Assembly: GCA_029215795.1 (NCBI GenBank)
Contig: JARDYH010000003.1
Span: 91,730,609 to 91,794,608, forward strand
DNA: 64,000 bases
From: Anniella stebbinsi
Lineage: Eukaryota; Chordata; Lepidosauria; Squamata; Anniellidae
Reading direction: 5' to 3'
Positions 1-10,235 of the stretch are shown piece after piece; within the stretch, counting starts at the first letter, position 1, and each line of letters begins with the position of its first letter. Under the pieces are notes generated by a model. It made no database searches. It had not been told where the DNA came from and was given only the letters and a program-made list of their open reading frames with translations. Position numbers and translations under genes: made by a program.

Positions 1-776
1 GGTGCTCCCCAAGGTCAGTCCCTTGTCATGACCCTTATGATGTTTTTGCAATATCTTTTTACAAGCTGCCAACCCATTTATTATAGCTACTCCCCCAGGC
101 AGGTGGAGATGAAACAACTTTTTCTATCTTAGAAAAGCCATCAGCTAGCAATTAAGCACATACTTTTGCCTCAAAAGGCTAGAGGGAAGGTCATTTTGCA
201 TACCCAAAGCACATGTTTGTGACACTGTTTTTATTCAATAGGTATTCAGCATAAGATGTTGTGCTGCTGCGATCAGCATATCGAATTCTACAGCTGATTT
301 GCCTTCATTGTATAGTGAAGCAAGAATTGATGCAGGCAAGAAGGTATGTTTTGGCCTTGAAAGGTGCTGACTACAATACAGCATTTTTAAGAATCAACCT
401 AGAATTTCTCTGAATCCTACACATTAATTTTTATTCTATCTACTTTCATAATATACACATATGGACTAAAAGTGGCTTAGCTAATTGTTGATTTATATTA
501 TGAATAAGTGGAGACCTTGTAAATTCATGATTCCATATATTTGTGAGCAATATTTTATCTCTGTCCATTCCCCTTTCCTTATTTCATACTATCCTTGATG
601 AATGCGCTTTCAGATCCAACTTTCACACACCCAGTCTAGCAACTGAATAGTATTTTAGCAAGGCCTCCTCTTTTCTTCTCTGTGCTGCCTAACTACTAAC
701 ACCCCTCACTACATCTGTTGCTAGGGGTTATGTGTGTCAGTTTTCAAAATTTGGATCAATTGGAACATTTGTATAC
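1..776. other. No recognisable gene or element
   Basis: AT-rich sequence with no long open frame and no repeat boundary that I recognise. A 65-codon frame near its right end runs into the MITE at 780 and is not a gene. Confidence 0.5.
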
Positions 777-779
777 ATT

Positions 780-1005
780 GGCTCAATTCGGACGACACGA
801 TAGTCAATGGTGGGGTAATAATCAACTTTACAGTTGTTCAACTAGGGGGTACTCCCCACACAACATGGTAGTAAATAATCAACTGTGGTGTGGATTAGGA
901 TCAGCGCTGAGTTGACTATGGCAGCATTCGGATGACACAATAGTCAAAACAACTGACGATTGTTTCCCCCACACCAGTTGTTTATTGTGTCGTCCGAATT
1001 GAGCC
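780..1005. mobile_element. Family G palindromic MITE, copy G1
   Basis: The element begins GGCTCAATTCGGACGACAC and ends with the exact reverse complement of that sequence. Inside, motifs around ATAGTCAA and CAACTG recur in both orientations, so the unit folds on itself. It closely matches the copy at 12312-12545. No transposase is encoded, so it must have been moved in trans. The flanks here (ATT and AAT) do not form a direct duplication, so the class rests on the 12.3 kb copy, whose flanks are TTT on both sides. A 3-bp TSD and a GG start would fit a PIF/Harbinger-like element, but this is inference. Confidence 0.75.
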
Positions 1006-1107
1006 AATCTGTTGCAACTCAGCAGCTGAACCATTCATTGTTATGATTATGATTATTATATTCGTGTGCAAGTCACATTTTTATATATTGAAGATATAGA
1101 ACTTAGA

Positions 1108-1649
1108 GGCTGAATTTGAACAACACATTAAGCAACTGAGGGTGGAGGAAACAATCGCCAGTTGTGTTGCTTATTGTGTTGTGTGGAAGGTAACACGCCG
1201 CTCACAAACTACTGATGGTATGCTATTCTGCCCAAATAAGCAACTGAGAGAAACAACCGGCTTGCAAGTTGTTTAACTCGAAGCCAGTTGTTTAAAGTAT
1301 TGTGTGGAGGGGTGAGTGTGTTAATGGTGTGTGGTGAGTGGGTTAAAACACAAGCCCATAGAGGCAGGCGGCAAGAGCAACCAAAGCGGCGGCTGCCACT
1401 CTGCTACAACTGGTGCAACTTGCAGAGGCTGCTAGGATAGAACTGGGAGGACTGAGGGAGGAGGGAGGGTGGGGAGAGGGGCGGGGGCTATGTCAGTCAA
1501 ATGCTGGGTTGACTATTAGTCCACTCAATGCCAGCCTCAACCACCCACAGTTGTGTAGGAATATGTTGTGTGGGGAGTACCCACAAAATAACCAACTGTG
1601 AATTGGCTACTCAACCCACCATTGACTAATCAGTTGTCCGAATTCAGCC
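1108..1649. mobile_element. Family G long MITE variant, copy G3
   Basis: This 542-bp relative of G1 starts GGCTGAATTTGAACAACAC and ends GTTGTCCGAATTCAGCC. The interior repeats CAACTG/CAGTTG motifs many times. Its centre (about 1330-1500) is GC-rich and unlike the short copies, so it may be a longer ancestor or a copy that captured sequence. Flanks are AGA and ATA, one mismatch from a 3-bp duplication. No coding capacity is seen; a 62-codon frame here is accidental. Confidence 0.65.
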
Positions 1650-2244
1650 ATAGTCAATACCAGTTGTGTTTAGATCATTTTTTCCTCCTTTATTGCACTT
1701 ACATTACTAGGGGGGAAATTTGTCAAAATGACTTTTCTGTTTATCAACATATTCTGAATTTAATGTGATACATCATTGTCTCTCTGTGCTTCCAGAGTAT
1801 TCCTGTGTGTGGTAGTGGTAGAATACAGCAGTACATGTACCCCCATTTCCAAGGCCCTTTTGGCTTGTTCTATCCAGGGTGGGAGGAAGGGAGAATATTT
1901 TTGTTGATTTGATTTTTTAAATCCCCCATTGGTTTTGGGGGGATGAACTAGCTCAGTTCCAAGCTAATGTAGTTAACAAGCCCAGTCCTGGGCCTCTTGG
2001 GAACCGAGGAGGCTTTGGATCCAGTGGATACAAGGTTGCTCTAACCCCCCCCCCCCCCCCGAATGCCCTATTTCAGGGCTTAATGCTAGTAGAAACACTG
2101 CTGGTGGCATTCTTATGCCCACAGAGTTTGCTGCAAGCGAATTGGGACCTTCTATGGTGGAAGTGCCACCCTATTAGTGGAGTCTTCTCCACTGGAAGAG
2201 GGGCACTTCTGCCCCATCCAAACCCCCTTAAATAGCTGACTGAT
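1650..2244. other. Unique sequence with a C homopolymer
   Basis: No gene seen. A run of 16 C lies at 2045-2060. Confidence 0.5.
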
Positions 2245-2293
2245 ATACTGGAGGTCCATCAATGCTGAAGACACTTTGCTTGCTGCATATCTC
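2245..2293 (+). repeat. Direct repeat, left copy (49 bp)
   Basis: This 49-bp stretch recurs in the same orientation at 2907-2955 with about three mismatches. It starts ATACTGGAGG and ends CATATCTC. Confidence 0.6.
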
Positions 2294-2906
2294 GAGTGGG
2301 TTAAGATTGATCAACACAGGATTATCCAAAGCTGATAATCAGGAAAAGGCAGCCTTCAAGGGTCCAGGGGACAACTTCACCTCTGGAACACATTAGGCGC
2401 CTGACCTTTGTTCCCTGCTGCACTGCTGAATTTGTAAACAAAGACCAACCAGACGTTTTTTTCTGCTGCACCACTGGATTTCGGCAGTTTGTTTCCTTGA
2501 AAATAAAGAAAAACCTGCCCTTTTTGCTGCCCATCACCAAATTTTGGTATCAAATTTGGCCATAGTGGTCAACACAAAAAAGGCCAGGGTGCCCACATGC
2601 AGCCAGTGGGGCAGTGTGTTGCCTATATATGTTTAGTTTGGGTACATGCTTTCTAGCATTAGAGTTTTGGTTTTTTTCTAAAGCAAACATAAACAATAAT
2701 AAATCATAAAATATAAATTAATCCCCTCTTCCTCAGTCCATGGCATTTTCAGCACATCCTAGTTACTAAGGAGGGAAAGCTTCAAGACAAATACCAGGCT
2801 TGTGAATCTATCTCTGAAACCTGAGCATTTCTTTGTTGCCAAGAATAGACTCATAGTGAGACCTTCAGCTGTTGTATCTCAAGCTTACAGATTCCATAAA
2901 AATTAT
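2294..2906. other. Interval between two direct repeats, no gene seen
   Basis: About 610 bp lies between the 49-bp direct repeats. No homology is recognised. A 72-codon minus-strand frame has no visible family motif. Confidence 0.4.
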
Positions 2907-2955
2907 ATACTGGAGGCCCATCAATCCTGAAGACACTTTGGTTGCTGCATATCTC
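2907..2955 (+). repeat. Direct repeat, right copy (49 bp)
   Basis: Second copy of the repeat at 2245-2293, same orientation. The pair could be two fragments of one dispersed repeat or the decayed ends of an element. Confidence 0.6.
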
Positions 2956-3359
2956 ATAAGAAAAGAGCTTTCTGATAGGATGCATGCCAATTCCTGATAA
3001 AACCCTTCAGTATTCTAGATAGCGTGTTCTTCAGTCTTTCCAGTACGTCATTGGGGAATATACATGCACTCCTACACTTCCTAGCAACAATCAAAAACAA
3101 CTGGAGATAGGTATTTGGATTATGTTAAGGCAAGAGCTTTTCTCTTTTCTCTTTGTATGTAGTAAGCTGAATTTAGAAAGGCAAATCCAAAGTCCAGTAC
3201 ATAGTGATGAGGGTATAACAAAATACATAACTTCTGACCTTGGCCTGGGCATCCCCTCTTACCAACTTTTCACAGGGGCAGGGCATCCTTCACTTCTCCT
3301 GTTTCCCTCCTTTAGCTCCAACCGGACAACAAGTAAATAAGAAGTGGCAGCTCAGAGCA
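2956..3359. other. Unique sequence, no gene seen
   Basis: Short overlapping frames (72 and 87 codons) occur here without splice or family signals. Confidence 0.4.
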
Positions 3360-3610
3360 ATCTACCGGATGCTTCCGGATGAAGCTTTTTTGGTGCCATC
3401 ATCCTGCCTCATTCCTGGAAGTTTACAGGGGATACAGACATTGTCAACTTCTACTCATGCCCCTCCTGTGTTTTCTCACTGCTTCTTCCATCTTTTCCTT
3501 TAACACAAGAAATCTGTAAAGGAGAAAAAGGTCAGAACAGCTGCACAATGCCCTCTGAGGGCTATGCGATAGGAGGTCTCTGTCTGAAAGCAGCCCTAAG
3601 CTCAAGACAC
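3360..3610 (+). repeat. Dispersed repeat N, copy 1
   Basis: This stretch is recognisably related, at low identity, to 15240-15480. Both run through a CTCATT-rich segment, a pyrimidine block with TTTTCTCACT, GGAGAAAAAG, then GC(T)CACAATGCC and GTCTG(A/G)AAGCA. No ends or TSDs could be fixed, so its class is unknown. Confidence 0.45.
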
Positions 3611-3843
3611 TTGATGATTTGCATTGGAACCTGTGAACTGCCTCCACCAAAAAGTATTGCATCAGAGATGACACCACCAGACACGAAAGCTCTGTCTATG
3701 GTGATTGGTCTGTGGCTGTTTCCCACATGATGCTAAAAAGTGATTAATGTGCACAGACGAACTCACGCTGTGGTCCTTTCAAGACAATCTGTTTATAAAA
3801 CAACAAATACACCATTGTTGCTCATTTGTTGTACAGGATCAAG

Positions 3844-3870
3844 ATCTCTCTCTCTCTCTCTCTTTCTCTC
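3844..3870 (+). repeat. (TC)n microsatellite
   Basis: A TC dinucleotide tract with one interruption, directly in front of the family M repeat at 3871. Confidence 0.85.
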
Positions 3871-4145
3871 GGCTTCTCTACATTTAGCGAAAATCCCACA
3901 GTCTTACTGGGTCTTTCTCTTCTGGAGTCTTAACACTTTAATGATCAGCAAAATACACATGCTCCCCACCCTTCTTTTGGCCAGATCCCTCCCATATGTT
4001 TAATTAATACCACCAACAGATGGCGCTGTTAGGTTTATTACCACTTTTTACGTGAGTTTTAAAATGGCTGATTATCCCTTGAAAACAATGCGAGAAGCAT
4101 CAGAGGTTGACAACGTTATGAAAAGGACCCAAGAACTTCTATGAT
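3871..4145 (+). mobile_element. Family M MITE-like repeat, copy M1
   Basis: The start (GGCTTCTCTACATTTAGC) resembles the GAGCTTTTCTACAC end shared by about ten copies in this window. The interior carries CCAACAGATGGCGC at 4013-4026, which resembles a CTCF core motif, then a GTTGACAACGTTATG segment shared with M4. No protein is encoded. The superfamily is not resolved because clean TSDs were not found. Confidence 0.5.
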
Positions 4146-4439
4146 GCTCCTGTATGGATGCGCTCTCTCTCTTTGTTTACACATTTGTTCCTTTTTATTT
4201 TCCTTTTCTTTCCTTCCCTGTGTGGCTTATCTTTAGACTAGAAGTCTGTGAGCAAGGCTTACATTGTTTTTAATTTTAGGCACTACTTAACAAATCAATC
4301 AATCAATCATCCAGACACCTTTTTTTCAGGAGAAGTCTCTCCTGGCATTCAAACGCCAATATATTGCTGCTGGGGAAATGTTATTCCATCCTTAGCTAGT
4401 AAGGTAATTGCTACTGGAATGAGACTGAGAGCGTAATGG

Positions 4440-5519
4440 GCAGTGTCTAGCAGATGCCCATGACATCACTGATGAGGTGGGACAAAACTGTTTCTCCTCC
4501 TATACAAAAACACACAGGTGCGCACACACATGCACACGCCAACACGTTGCAATTCATAGCACTAATAAGCAGAGATTTCTAGGAAACTGACACTGATTTA
4601 CAATGTGATCCATACAGAGACAGGCGCATTTTAATCCATTGGGTTGGATCCCTTAGTTATATTTAGAAGAGACTCCCTGAAATCAATGGAAATTAGGTTA
4701 GTCATGACTAACCTTTCCCATTGATTTCAATGTGTGGGCAATTTTAAGGCAATGGTCATTTCAGGCCTAGCAATGGCATAGCTAAAATGGCTGCCTGAAC
4801 CAAAGTTTGCTTTTGGCCTGTTACTGGCAGGGAGCATGACCTGGAGAAAAGAGAACATTACAAAAAACATTCTTGCTCAATAAGATTCATGCCCCAGACA
4901 GTACAAAACCACAAAGAACAAGTTAGGAAATTTCTATAGAACTGCACAAGTAAAAACAAAACGTCATCCAATATGAAAGATATGAAGAGGCGAGATTAAA
5001 AGAGTGCAGTAAGCAATCATATCACGTATCATGCTCAAGTGCAAAACTATAAAAGAAAAGGGAAGATACTGGGCAGGATTGCTCCCAGGAGGGGGTAATT
5101 TCTGCTGGTAGAAATCTGTATTGGTAATGTATGCACTGTGCTTTGCCTTGTTTTCCTTTCCTGTAGTAACCTTTGTCAACAAATACCATGATATCAATTT
5201 CTTTCTATAATTGCCTTAAATACACTTGCTTGGTATTAATAAATGTTTAAAATATAATCTATGAACATCTATTTATAAAGTAACGGTGTTAAGTATAAAA
5301 TGACTGAGTCCTCAGCATTAGAAAAAAAAACATCTCTATGGATCCAGATATAGACAGGAAGTATGAACACGTCAAGATAGTGAGGTCTGTTCAATTAGAT
5401 TTATTATCCATAAATTATTTCTCCTACAAATTGGCCTACTTCAAAGATGGCAAAGTCTGGATCCAACTCATTTATTTCAATAAGCTTAGGCACACCTCAC
5501 TCTGCATAGTATCACGGTC
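4440..5519. other. Mostly unique sequence with one hairpin
   Basis: No gene seen. Besides the palindrome at 4679-4728 this holds only short frames and a CA-rich patch near 4510. Confidence 0.4.
4679..4728. repeat. Hairpin-forming inverted repeat
   Basis: A perfect 20-bp palindrome, AGGTTAGTCATGACTAACCT, lies at 4695-4714. It is flanked by an 11-bp outer arm, GAAATCAATGG at 4679-4689 and its complement at 4718-4728. The outer arm is a common dispersed motif in this window (also near 18310). Confidence 0.85.
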
Positions 5520-5522
5520 TTA

Positions 5523-6062
5523 GGGGCTGTCTTGACGAGGGTGCATTGGTGCCTCAACCCCCCAAAACCCCGTGCTTGCGCTCCTTCGGGTTGTCCCCAC
5601 CTAAGGAGCGAGCGCAGGGATTGCATGTGGAGAGGAGCGGCCATCCTGTGCACTGCTGCCCATGCACCGGGGCACCTACACCTCCTTGTGTCCCTCCAGG
5701 TTTTTTGGGGGGTGTTAATTTTTTAAAACTTTTTTTCGTGGGCCAAACATCCTTCTCCCCATGCCAGAGAAGTGCGGAGGCATTCCAGCGGCATTCAGCT
5801 CGCTGGCCTGCCCCCTCCCCTGTCCAGGCAGATCACAACCAATCAGGGGGCCTCCGACACAACTCCAGAGCAAGGTAACAGACAACAGATGCCATTGTCC
5901 CTTCACAGCAAGAGAAAAAAGTTGGGGCAAGTCTCTGACTTTTTTATTTCGGATCTTTGGGGGAAAGCCCTGGGATGGCTCCGCAGTGGCTACTGCGTCA
6001 TATAAATGACCTAGTGCCACTGCGGAGCCACCCCGGGGCTTTCCTCTCATCAAAGCAAGGCC
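5523..6062. mobile_element. Harbinger-like MITE F (540 bp, TSD TTA)
   Basis: The left end GGGGCTGTCTTGACGA and the reverse complement of the right end (GGCCTTGCTTTGATGA) align as imperfect terminal inverted repeats. TTA flanks both sides (5520-5522 and 6063-6065), which matches the 3-bp TWA target preference known for PIF/Harbinger elements. There is no transposase; frames of 77-112 codons inside it are not conserved genes. A strong inner hairpin lies at 5964-6042. Confidence 0.7.
5964..6042. repeat. Inner hairpin of MITE F
   Basis: Two 27-bp arms (5964-5990 and 6016-6042) match at 25 positions as inverted repeats around a 25-bp loop. The arm contains GGCTCCGCAGTGGC. Confidence 0.85.
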
Positions 6063-6375
6063 TTAGTCTCAAGGCACTAGCAAACACCTTGCCAGTGTCA
6101 TCTCCCTGTGTGACATTATATGTATGTAACTAATGAACTTGTGGTTATAGTTATGTATTCCTGTTATATCTGTGTGTTTTATGATGAATATTTCTAGAGT
6201 AAAAGCATGAGTGAGCAGGGATGAAGGGTATGTGCTGTATAATCAGAGTGCTATGCTTGAGTGAGTCAGACAGGGACAAGATGAAAGAGGGTTTAAATAA
6301 GATAGGATTTTAGAACTGAGAGGGAGGTCTGTGGTGATTGTGATTGAGAGCATGATTGAGAGCATGATGAGGTTT

Positions 6376-6635
6376 ATTGTGTATTTATTTATTTATTTAT
6401 ATTTATTATTGCATTCATATCCAGTCTTTTTTCCTCCAAGGAACCCAAAGCGGCATATATAATCCTCCTCCTCTCCATTTTATCCTCACAACAACAACCC
6501 TGTGAGGTAGGTTGAGCTGAGAGTCTGTGACTGGCTCAAGGTCACCCAGTGGGGGCCAAGTGGGGACTAGAACCCAGGTCTCCTGACTCTCAGTCCAACA
6601 TTTTAGCCACAACACCACACTGGCACTACACCACA
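6376..6635 (-). mobile_element. tRNA-derived SINE S1
   Basis: Read on the minus strand, it begins with a tRNA-like head: an A-box-like GGTGTTGTGGCTAAAATG, then a B-box GGGTTCTAGTCCC (plus-strand 6563-6575). The body has the CCTCACAACAACCCTGTGAGG core typical of MIR-like amniote SINEs, and the tail is the TTTA-rich 6376-6405. It is a retroposed copy mobilised by a LINE and has no protein. Confidence 0.75.
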
Positions 6636-6639
6636 CATA

Positions 6640-7037
6640 TGTATGAGAGAATATACATTGATAGAGATGTTAAAAAAATATGTACTCTTCAACAACTTAA
6701 TGCTCTAATTAATAACTATTCCTTTGTTTATAAAAATCCTAGGCCTTCTGCTCTTGGCTACATAAGAGGGAAATAATAAAGGGAACATTGTAGATGATAT
6801 TAAAAGTCTGTGTGTCCTCGCAGATAGAGGATTGAGTGTGGGTTGGAGCTGAGCCTAAAGGTCCTGGTGGCAGCGGAACCAACTGTGTGTGGGAAGGTTT
6901 TTCTTGCTTGGGTGAGGAAGGCCATAGAGAAGGGGAAGTTTCACTGGGAATAGGCAGGAATGCCACACCCTGTTCCATAGTAGGTCTCCTAGGGGTGTTT
7001 GAAGCCCATGCTTAAATTTGGGTTGTTTGATCAAACC
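6640..7037. other. Unique sequence, no gene seen
   Basis: Two overlapping minus-strand frames of 79 and 87 codons lie here; the second runs into the MITE at 7038 and is its by-product. Confidence 0.4.
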
Positions 7038-7357
7038 TAGGCTGACCATATGAAAAGGAGGACAGGGCTCATGTAACTTTAACAGTTGTAGAGAAAAGGG
7101 AATTTCAGCCAATGTCATTTGTATGCAATTAGTCCCTGGTGAAATTCCCTCTTCATCACAACAGTTAAAGTTGCAGGCACTATACTAGAGTGACCATATA
7201 CAAAAGAAGGCAGGGCCCCTGCAACTTTAACTGGTGTGATGAAGAGGGAATTTCACCAGGAACTAATTGCATACAAATGACACTGGCTGAAATCCCCTTT
7301 TCTCTACAACTGTTAAAGTTACATGAGCCCTGTCCTCCTTTTCATATGGTCAGCCTA
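7038..7357. mobile_element. Family A hAT MITE, copy A1 (320 bp, TSD ATCAAACC)
   Basis: Starts TAGGCTGACCATATGAAAAG and ends with the complementary sequence; nearly the whole 320 bp is one long inverted repeat around a central spacer. The 8-bp ATCAAACC lies directly on both sides, which is the duplication length made by hAT transposases. No transposase is encoded. The form equals two head-to-head copies of the 172-bp monomer seen at 50021-50192. Small ORFs that recur in several places in this window are translations of this element. Confidence 0.9.
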
Positions 7358-7924
7358 ATCAAACCTATTGTAAGCGTTCCATGAAATTCTTGAGATATTG
7401 TGCCTGAGCAAGAAAGGAGAAGACAGATAATATATCTCAAGAGGTGCTGGGAAAACAAGTATTATGTAAAAACGCTGTGGCCCGATCTATATTGGGTTCT
7501 TCCTTCCAAAGCAGGAACCTCTGGATTCCCCTTAGCTTTTACTTGAAGTGGGATTTGGTGGCAACCCAAAAAGATATGAAAACTGTTTTCCCAAGAAAGT
7601 ACATAACTTCCTGAAATTATTTTAGTTTGCCTCAAGCTTCCTCACACAATTTTGCCGAAATTAAACTAACGACCATCTTCAAACTTGGCCTTGAACTTAG
7701 TCAGTTTTCAGCTCCCATAGGGAGGGCTTAACTGCATGCTGCATTAAATGTGTAGTACTATGTAGCTGATAGTAGCTTTTTAACTTTAGTGTAAATTAGG
7801 ACCATTAAACCTTCCCACCCAGCTACTTCAGCTTTCTTTCTTTCTTTCACCCGTGTGTGTGTGTGTGTGTATGTAGGGGTGCTTTGTAGAAGGTTTAACA
7901 CACACACTCTTACCCACATGCACA
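7358..7924. other. Unique sequence with a (TG)n tract
   Basis: No gene seen. A GT repeat lies near 7854-7870. Confidence 0.4.
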
Positions 7925-8110
7925 TCCTCACATATTAAAATTCCTAAGCAGTTCACGACAAAATACAGTGTAACAACAAAATTAAGAAAGACATAATTTA
8001 AAACATTAAAATATTACAGCACCATTAACAATGAAACAAAGCAGTAGCAGAATCCCTCACAGATTTGGGAAAGCCTGTGTGAACAATTGTATTTTCAAGA
8101 GGTATTTAAA
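7925..8110. repeat. Probable LINE 3' region fragment
   Basis: An AAAATACA / AAAACATTAAAAT-rich stretch followed by TTTTCAAGAGGTATTTAAAA resembles the tails at 26950-27570, 31190-31400 and 50755-51110. It fits the untranslated 3' part of a CR1/L2-type LINE, but I cannot place it in a named family. Confidence 0.35.
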
Positions 8111-8154
8111 ACTAGCTAGTACACAGGGCTGGATTTAAACTTGTGGCCCTAAGC

Positions 8155-8473
8155 TAGGCTGACCATATGAAAAGGAGGACAGGGCTCCTGTATCTTTAAC
8201 AGTTTCATAGAAAATGGAATTTCAGCAGGTGTCATTTGTATATATGCAGAACCTGGTGAAATTTCCTCATCATCACAAAATTAAAGCTGCAGAAGCCCTG
8301 CCCTCTTGTGTACATGGCCAAGAGGACAGGGCTCCTGCAGCTTTAACTGTTGTGATGAAGAGGGAATTTCACCAGGTTCTGTATGCATATGAACAACACC
8401 TGCTGAAATTCCCTGCCCTTTGCAACTGGTAAAGATACAGGAGCCCTGTCCTCCTTTTCATATGGTCACCCTA
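8155..8473. mobile_element. Family A hAT MITE, copy A2 (TSD CCTAAGC)
   Basis: Same ends as A1. Its centre differs (TGTGTACATGGCC instead of the ACTATACTAGAGTGACC spacer of A1), which suggests an inverted dimer formed independently. CCTAAGC repeats on both sides (7 bp, with the eighth position ambiguous). Confidence 0.85.
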
Positions 8474-9062
8474 CCTAAGCTATAACGTGAGCGAGGCCCT
8501 TCCCTCTTCAACAAATAATTTAAAAAATTAAATGCAAAATACGGGCTGTACAATGAAACTGAATTTGATAGTCGTATAATGTTGTTAACATTTCTTTCTT
8601 TCTTTCTAACACGAGGCCCCTTGTAATGTGAGGCCCTAAACTGTAGCTGGTTTAGTTTGTTCGGAAATCCAGCCCTGCTCACCCAGGAGAGTATTCCAAA
8701 GCTTTTGATGTAATGTGTAGTTTAGCTCAGAGAGGCACAATTTAGGAAAAGCAATGGAGTACTGCCATCAACACCTCTACCCCTCAAAAATTCAGATCAC
8801 ACATGATTATTCCTCAGAAATACATAAATCTGTGGTCACCAATTGACCTGGTTCTATACACTGGCTATTATTAAAAACGTTGAAAGGGCCTATATACTAG
8901 CCTACAAACCTGTTTAGAAAGAGATGGATAGATAGATATGTTTGCCCTTCCAGAAAAAACAAGTGAGAAATCTTACTTGGAATACCCCATAAATTGGAAT
9001 TGCTTTATAACCTATCAAATACTAGGGGAATATTTATACTACAAACTGACATTAGTGTAATG
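8474..9062. other. Unique sequence, no gene seen
   Basis: Only short frames. The host sequence at 8620-8680 appears to continue a LINE-like tail. Confidence 0.35.
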
Positions 9063-9217
9063 TACCAGTTTAACTGTTTTTGCTTCCCCCAAGGGAATTC
9101 TGGGAATTGTAGTTAAGTGAGGGAGCTGATAGTTCTGTTACAAATTCTTTGCTTCCCTTTCAGAACTACATTTCCCAGTGTTCTCTGGGAAGAGGGAATG
9201 ACTGTTAAACCAGTTTA
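9063..9217. mobile_element. Palindromic MITE with CAGTTTAAC ends
   Basis: CCAGTTTAACTG near the left edge mirrors CTGTTAAACCAG near the right edge. Inner arms GGGAATTCTGGGAATTGTAGTT and its counterpart AACTACATTTCCCAGTG face each other. It is a small non-coding foldback element; no clean TSD was fixed. Confidence 0.6.
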
Positions 9218-9354
9218 GGACTGTAGGGCAGACATGCAGTATGATCTCAGATATATTTAGATAATTATTTTCTGAAAATCTGCAGGGAAGAGTTGCAAAC
9301 TAACATGTCATCATGTTATAGAATATATGGCATTATCAGGCAGCAGCCATGCTT

Positions 9355-9414
9355 GTTGCTATGCTTGCTATCATAGCAACCGTGATGTCATAGTATGGAA
9401 CATCTCTTTATATA
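9355..9414 (+). promoter_or_regulatory. Candidate core promoter: X-box, CRE-like site and TATA box
   Basis: An RFX-type X-box is visible as the paired half-sites GTTGCTATG (9355-9363) and CATAGCAAC (9372-9380). A CRE-like TGATGTCA (9383-9390) and a TATA sequence (9409-9414) follow. The order and spacing resemble compact promoters of RFX- and CREM-driven genes active in ciliated cells or spermatids. This is motif reading only; none of these sites is proof of activity. Confidence 0.4.
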
Positions 9415-9485
9415 GACAGCATTTTTCAAAGAAAATGTAGACCTTTTCTCTCCATTTTAAAACATCTGCTCCAATACCTTGATCC

Positions 9486-9532
9486 ATGGCAAATGAGAGT
9501 GATTATCCATCAGAATGGAGTTCTTCCAGTCT
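9486..9532 (+). CDS. Candidate first coding exon (16 codons, then splice donor)
   Basis: An ATG at 9486, about 70 bp after the TATA motif, opens a short frame encoding MANESDYPSEWSSSS and meets a donor-like GTGAGT at 9533-9538. Without splicing the frame stops at once (TGA at 9534). The peptide is acidic and serine-rich; I do not recognise its family. The context (+4 G, weak -3 position) is fair. No downstream exon was identified, so this is a hypothesis that rests on the adjacent promoter motifs. Confidence 0.25.
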
Positions 9533-9539
9533 GTGAGTG

Positions 9540-10092
9540 TTTTCCTTTATTAATATTACGTTTAACACTGGATGAACATTATTATTATTATTGTTATTGT
9601 TATTAATTGCATTTATATACAATGCTGAAGGTATATGCTTGTTGTTCCATGAAGTCTGTTCACGTATCAAGTCTATGTATAAGTGCCAAAATCAAGACTG
9701 ACAGAATGACACAGTCATATGACCAGGGAATCAGGGCATGATTTGTTACGGTCTGTTTAAGAGACAGGTCAAAATCAAATGCTACTTAATGAGATGGCAG
9801 TGGATAAGATAGGGAAATGATTTGAGTAAGGGTAGAAGAGATTTTTAAGCAAGGAGAATTTATCAGCAAGTTTTAAAGGCCTGCTCTTCTTGGATATAAT
9901 AAAGATTAAACTGTACAGAAGAAGCAATGTACTTTAAGATCACTTGTCATTACTTTTTAAAAGCTAACATTAATAACTATAGCACTGTGATTATCACACA
10001 TCAAATTATCACACTTGGAAATTAGAAAAAAAGGAAAGGGAGAAAGGGAATTTTGCCCTTGGCATAGATACTAATATAGGACCATTTGATTA
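9540..10092. other. Unique AT-rich sequence
   Basis: No gene or downstream exon recognised. An ATT-rich tract lies at 9580-9605. Confidence 0.4.
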
Positions 10093-10100
10093 TTGGGCTA

Positions 10101-10227
10101 GACCACGGATGGGGAACATTATGTTGTTGGACTACAGTTCCCATTATCCCTTAGCATTGGCTATACTGGCTAGGGCTGATGGGAGTTGTAGTTGAATAAC
10201 ATCTGGAGAACCACACATTCCCCATCT
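10101..10227. mobile_element. Family L palindromic hAT MITE, copy L1 (TSD TTGGGCTA)
   Basis: A 127-bp foldback element with GGACTACAGTTCCCATTATCC facing GGGAGTTGTAGT. Exact 8-bp TTGGGCTA copies flank it (10093-10100 and 10228-10235), supporting hAT-type transposition. Family L copies also occur at 15620, 41555, 52925 and 54008. Confidence 0.85.
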
Positions 10228-10235
10228 TTGGGCTA

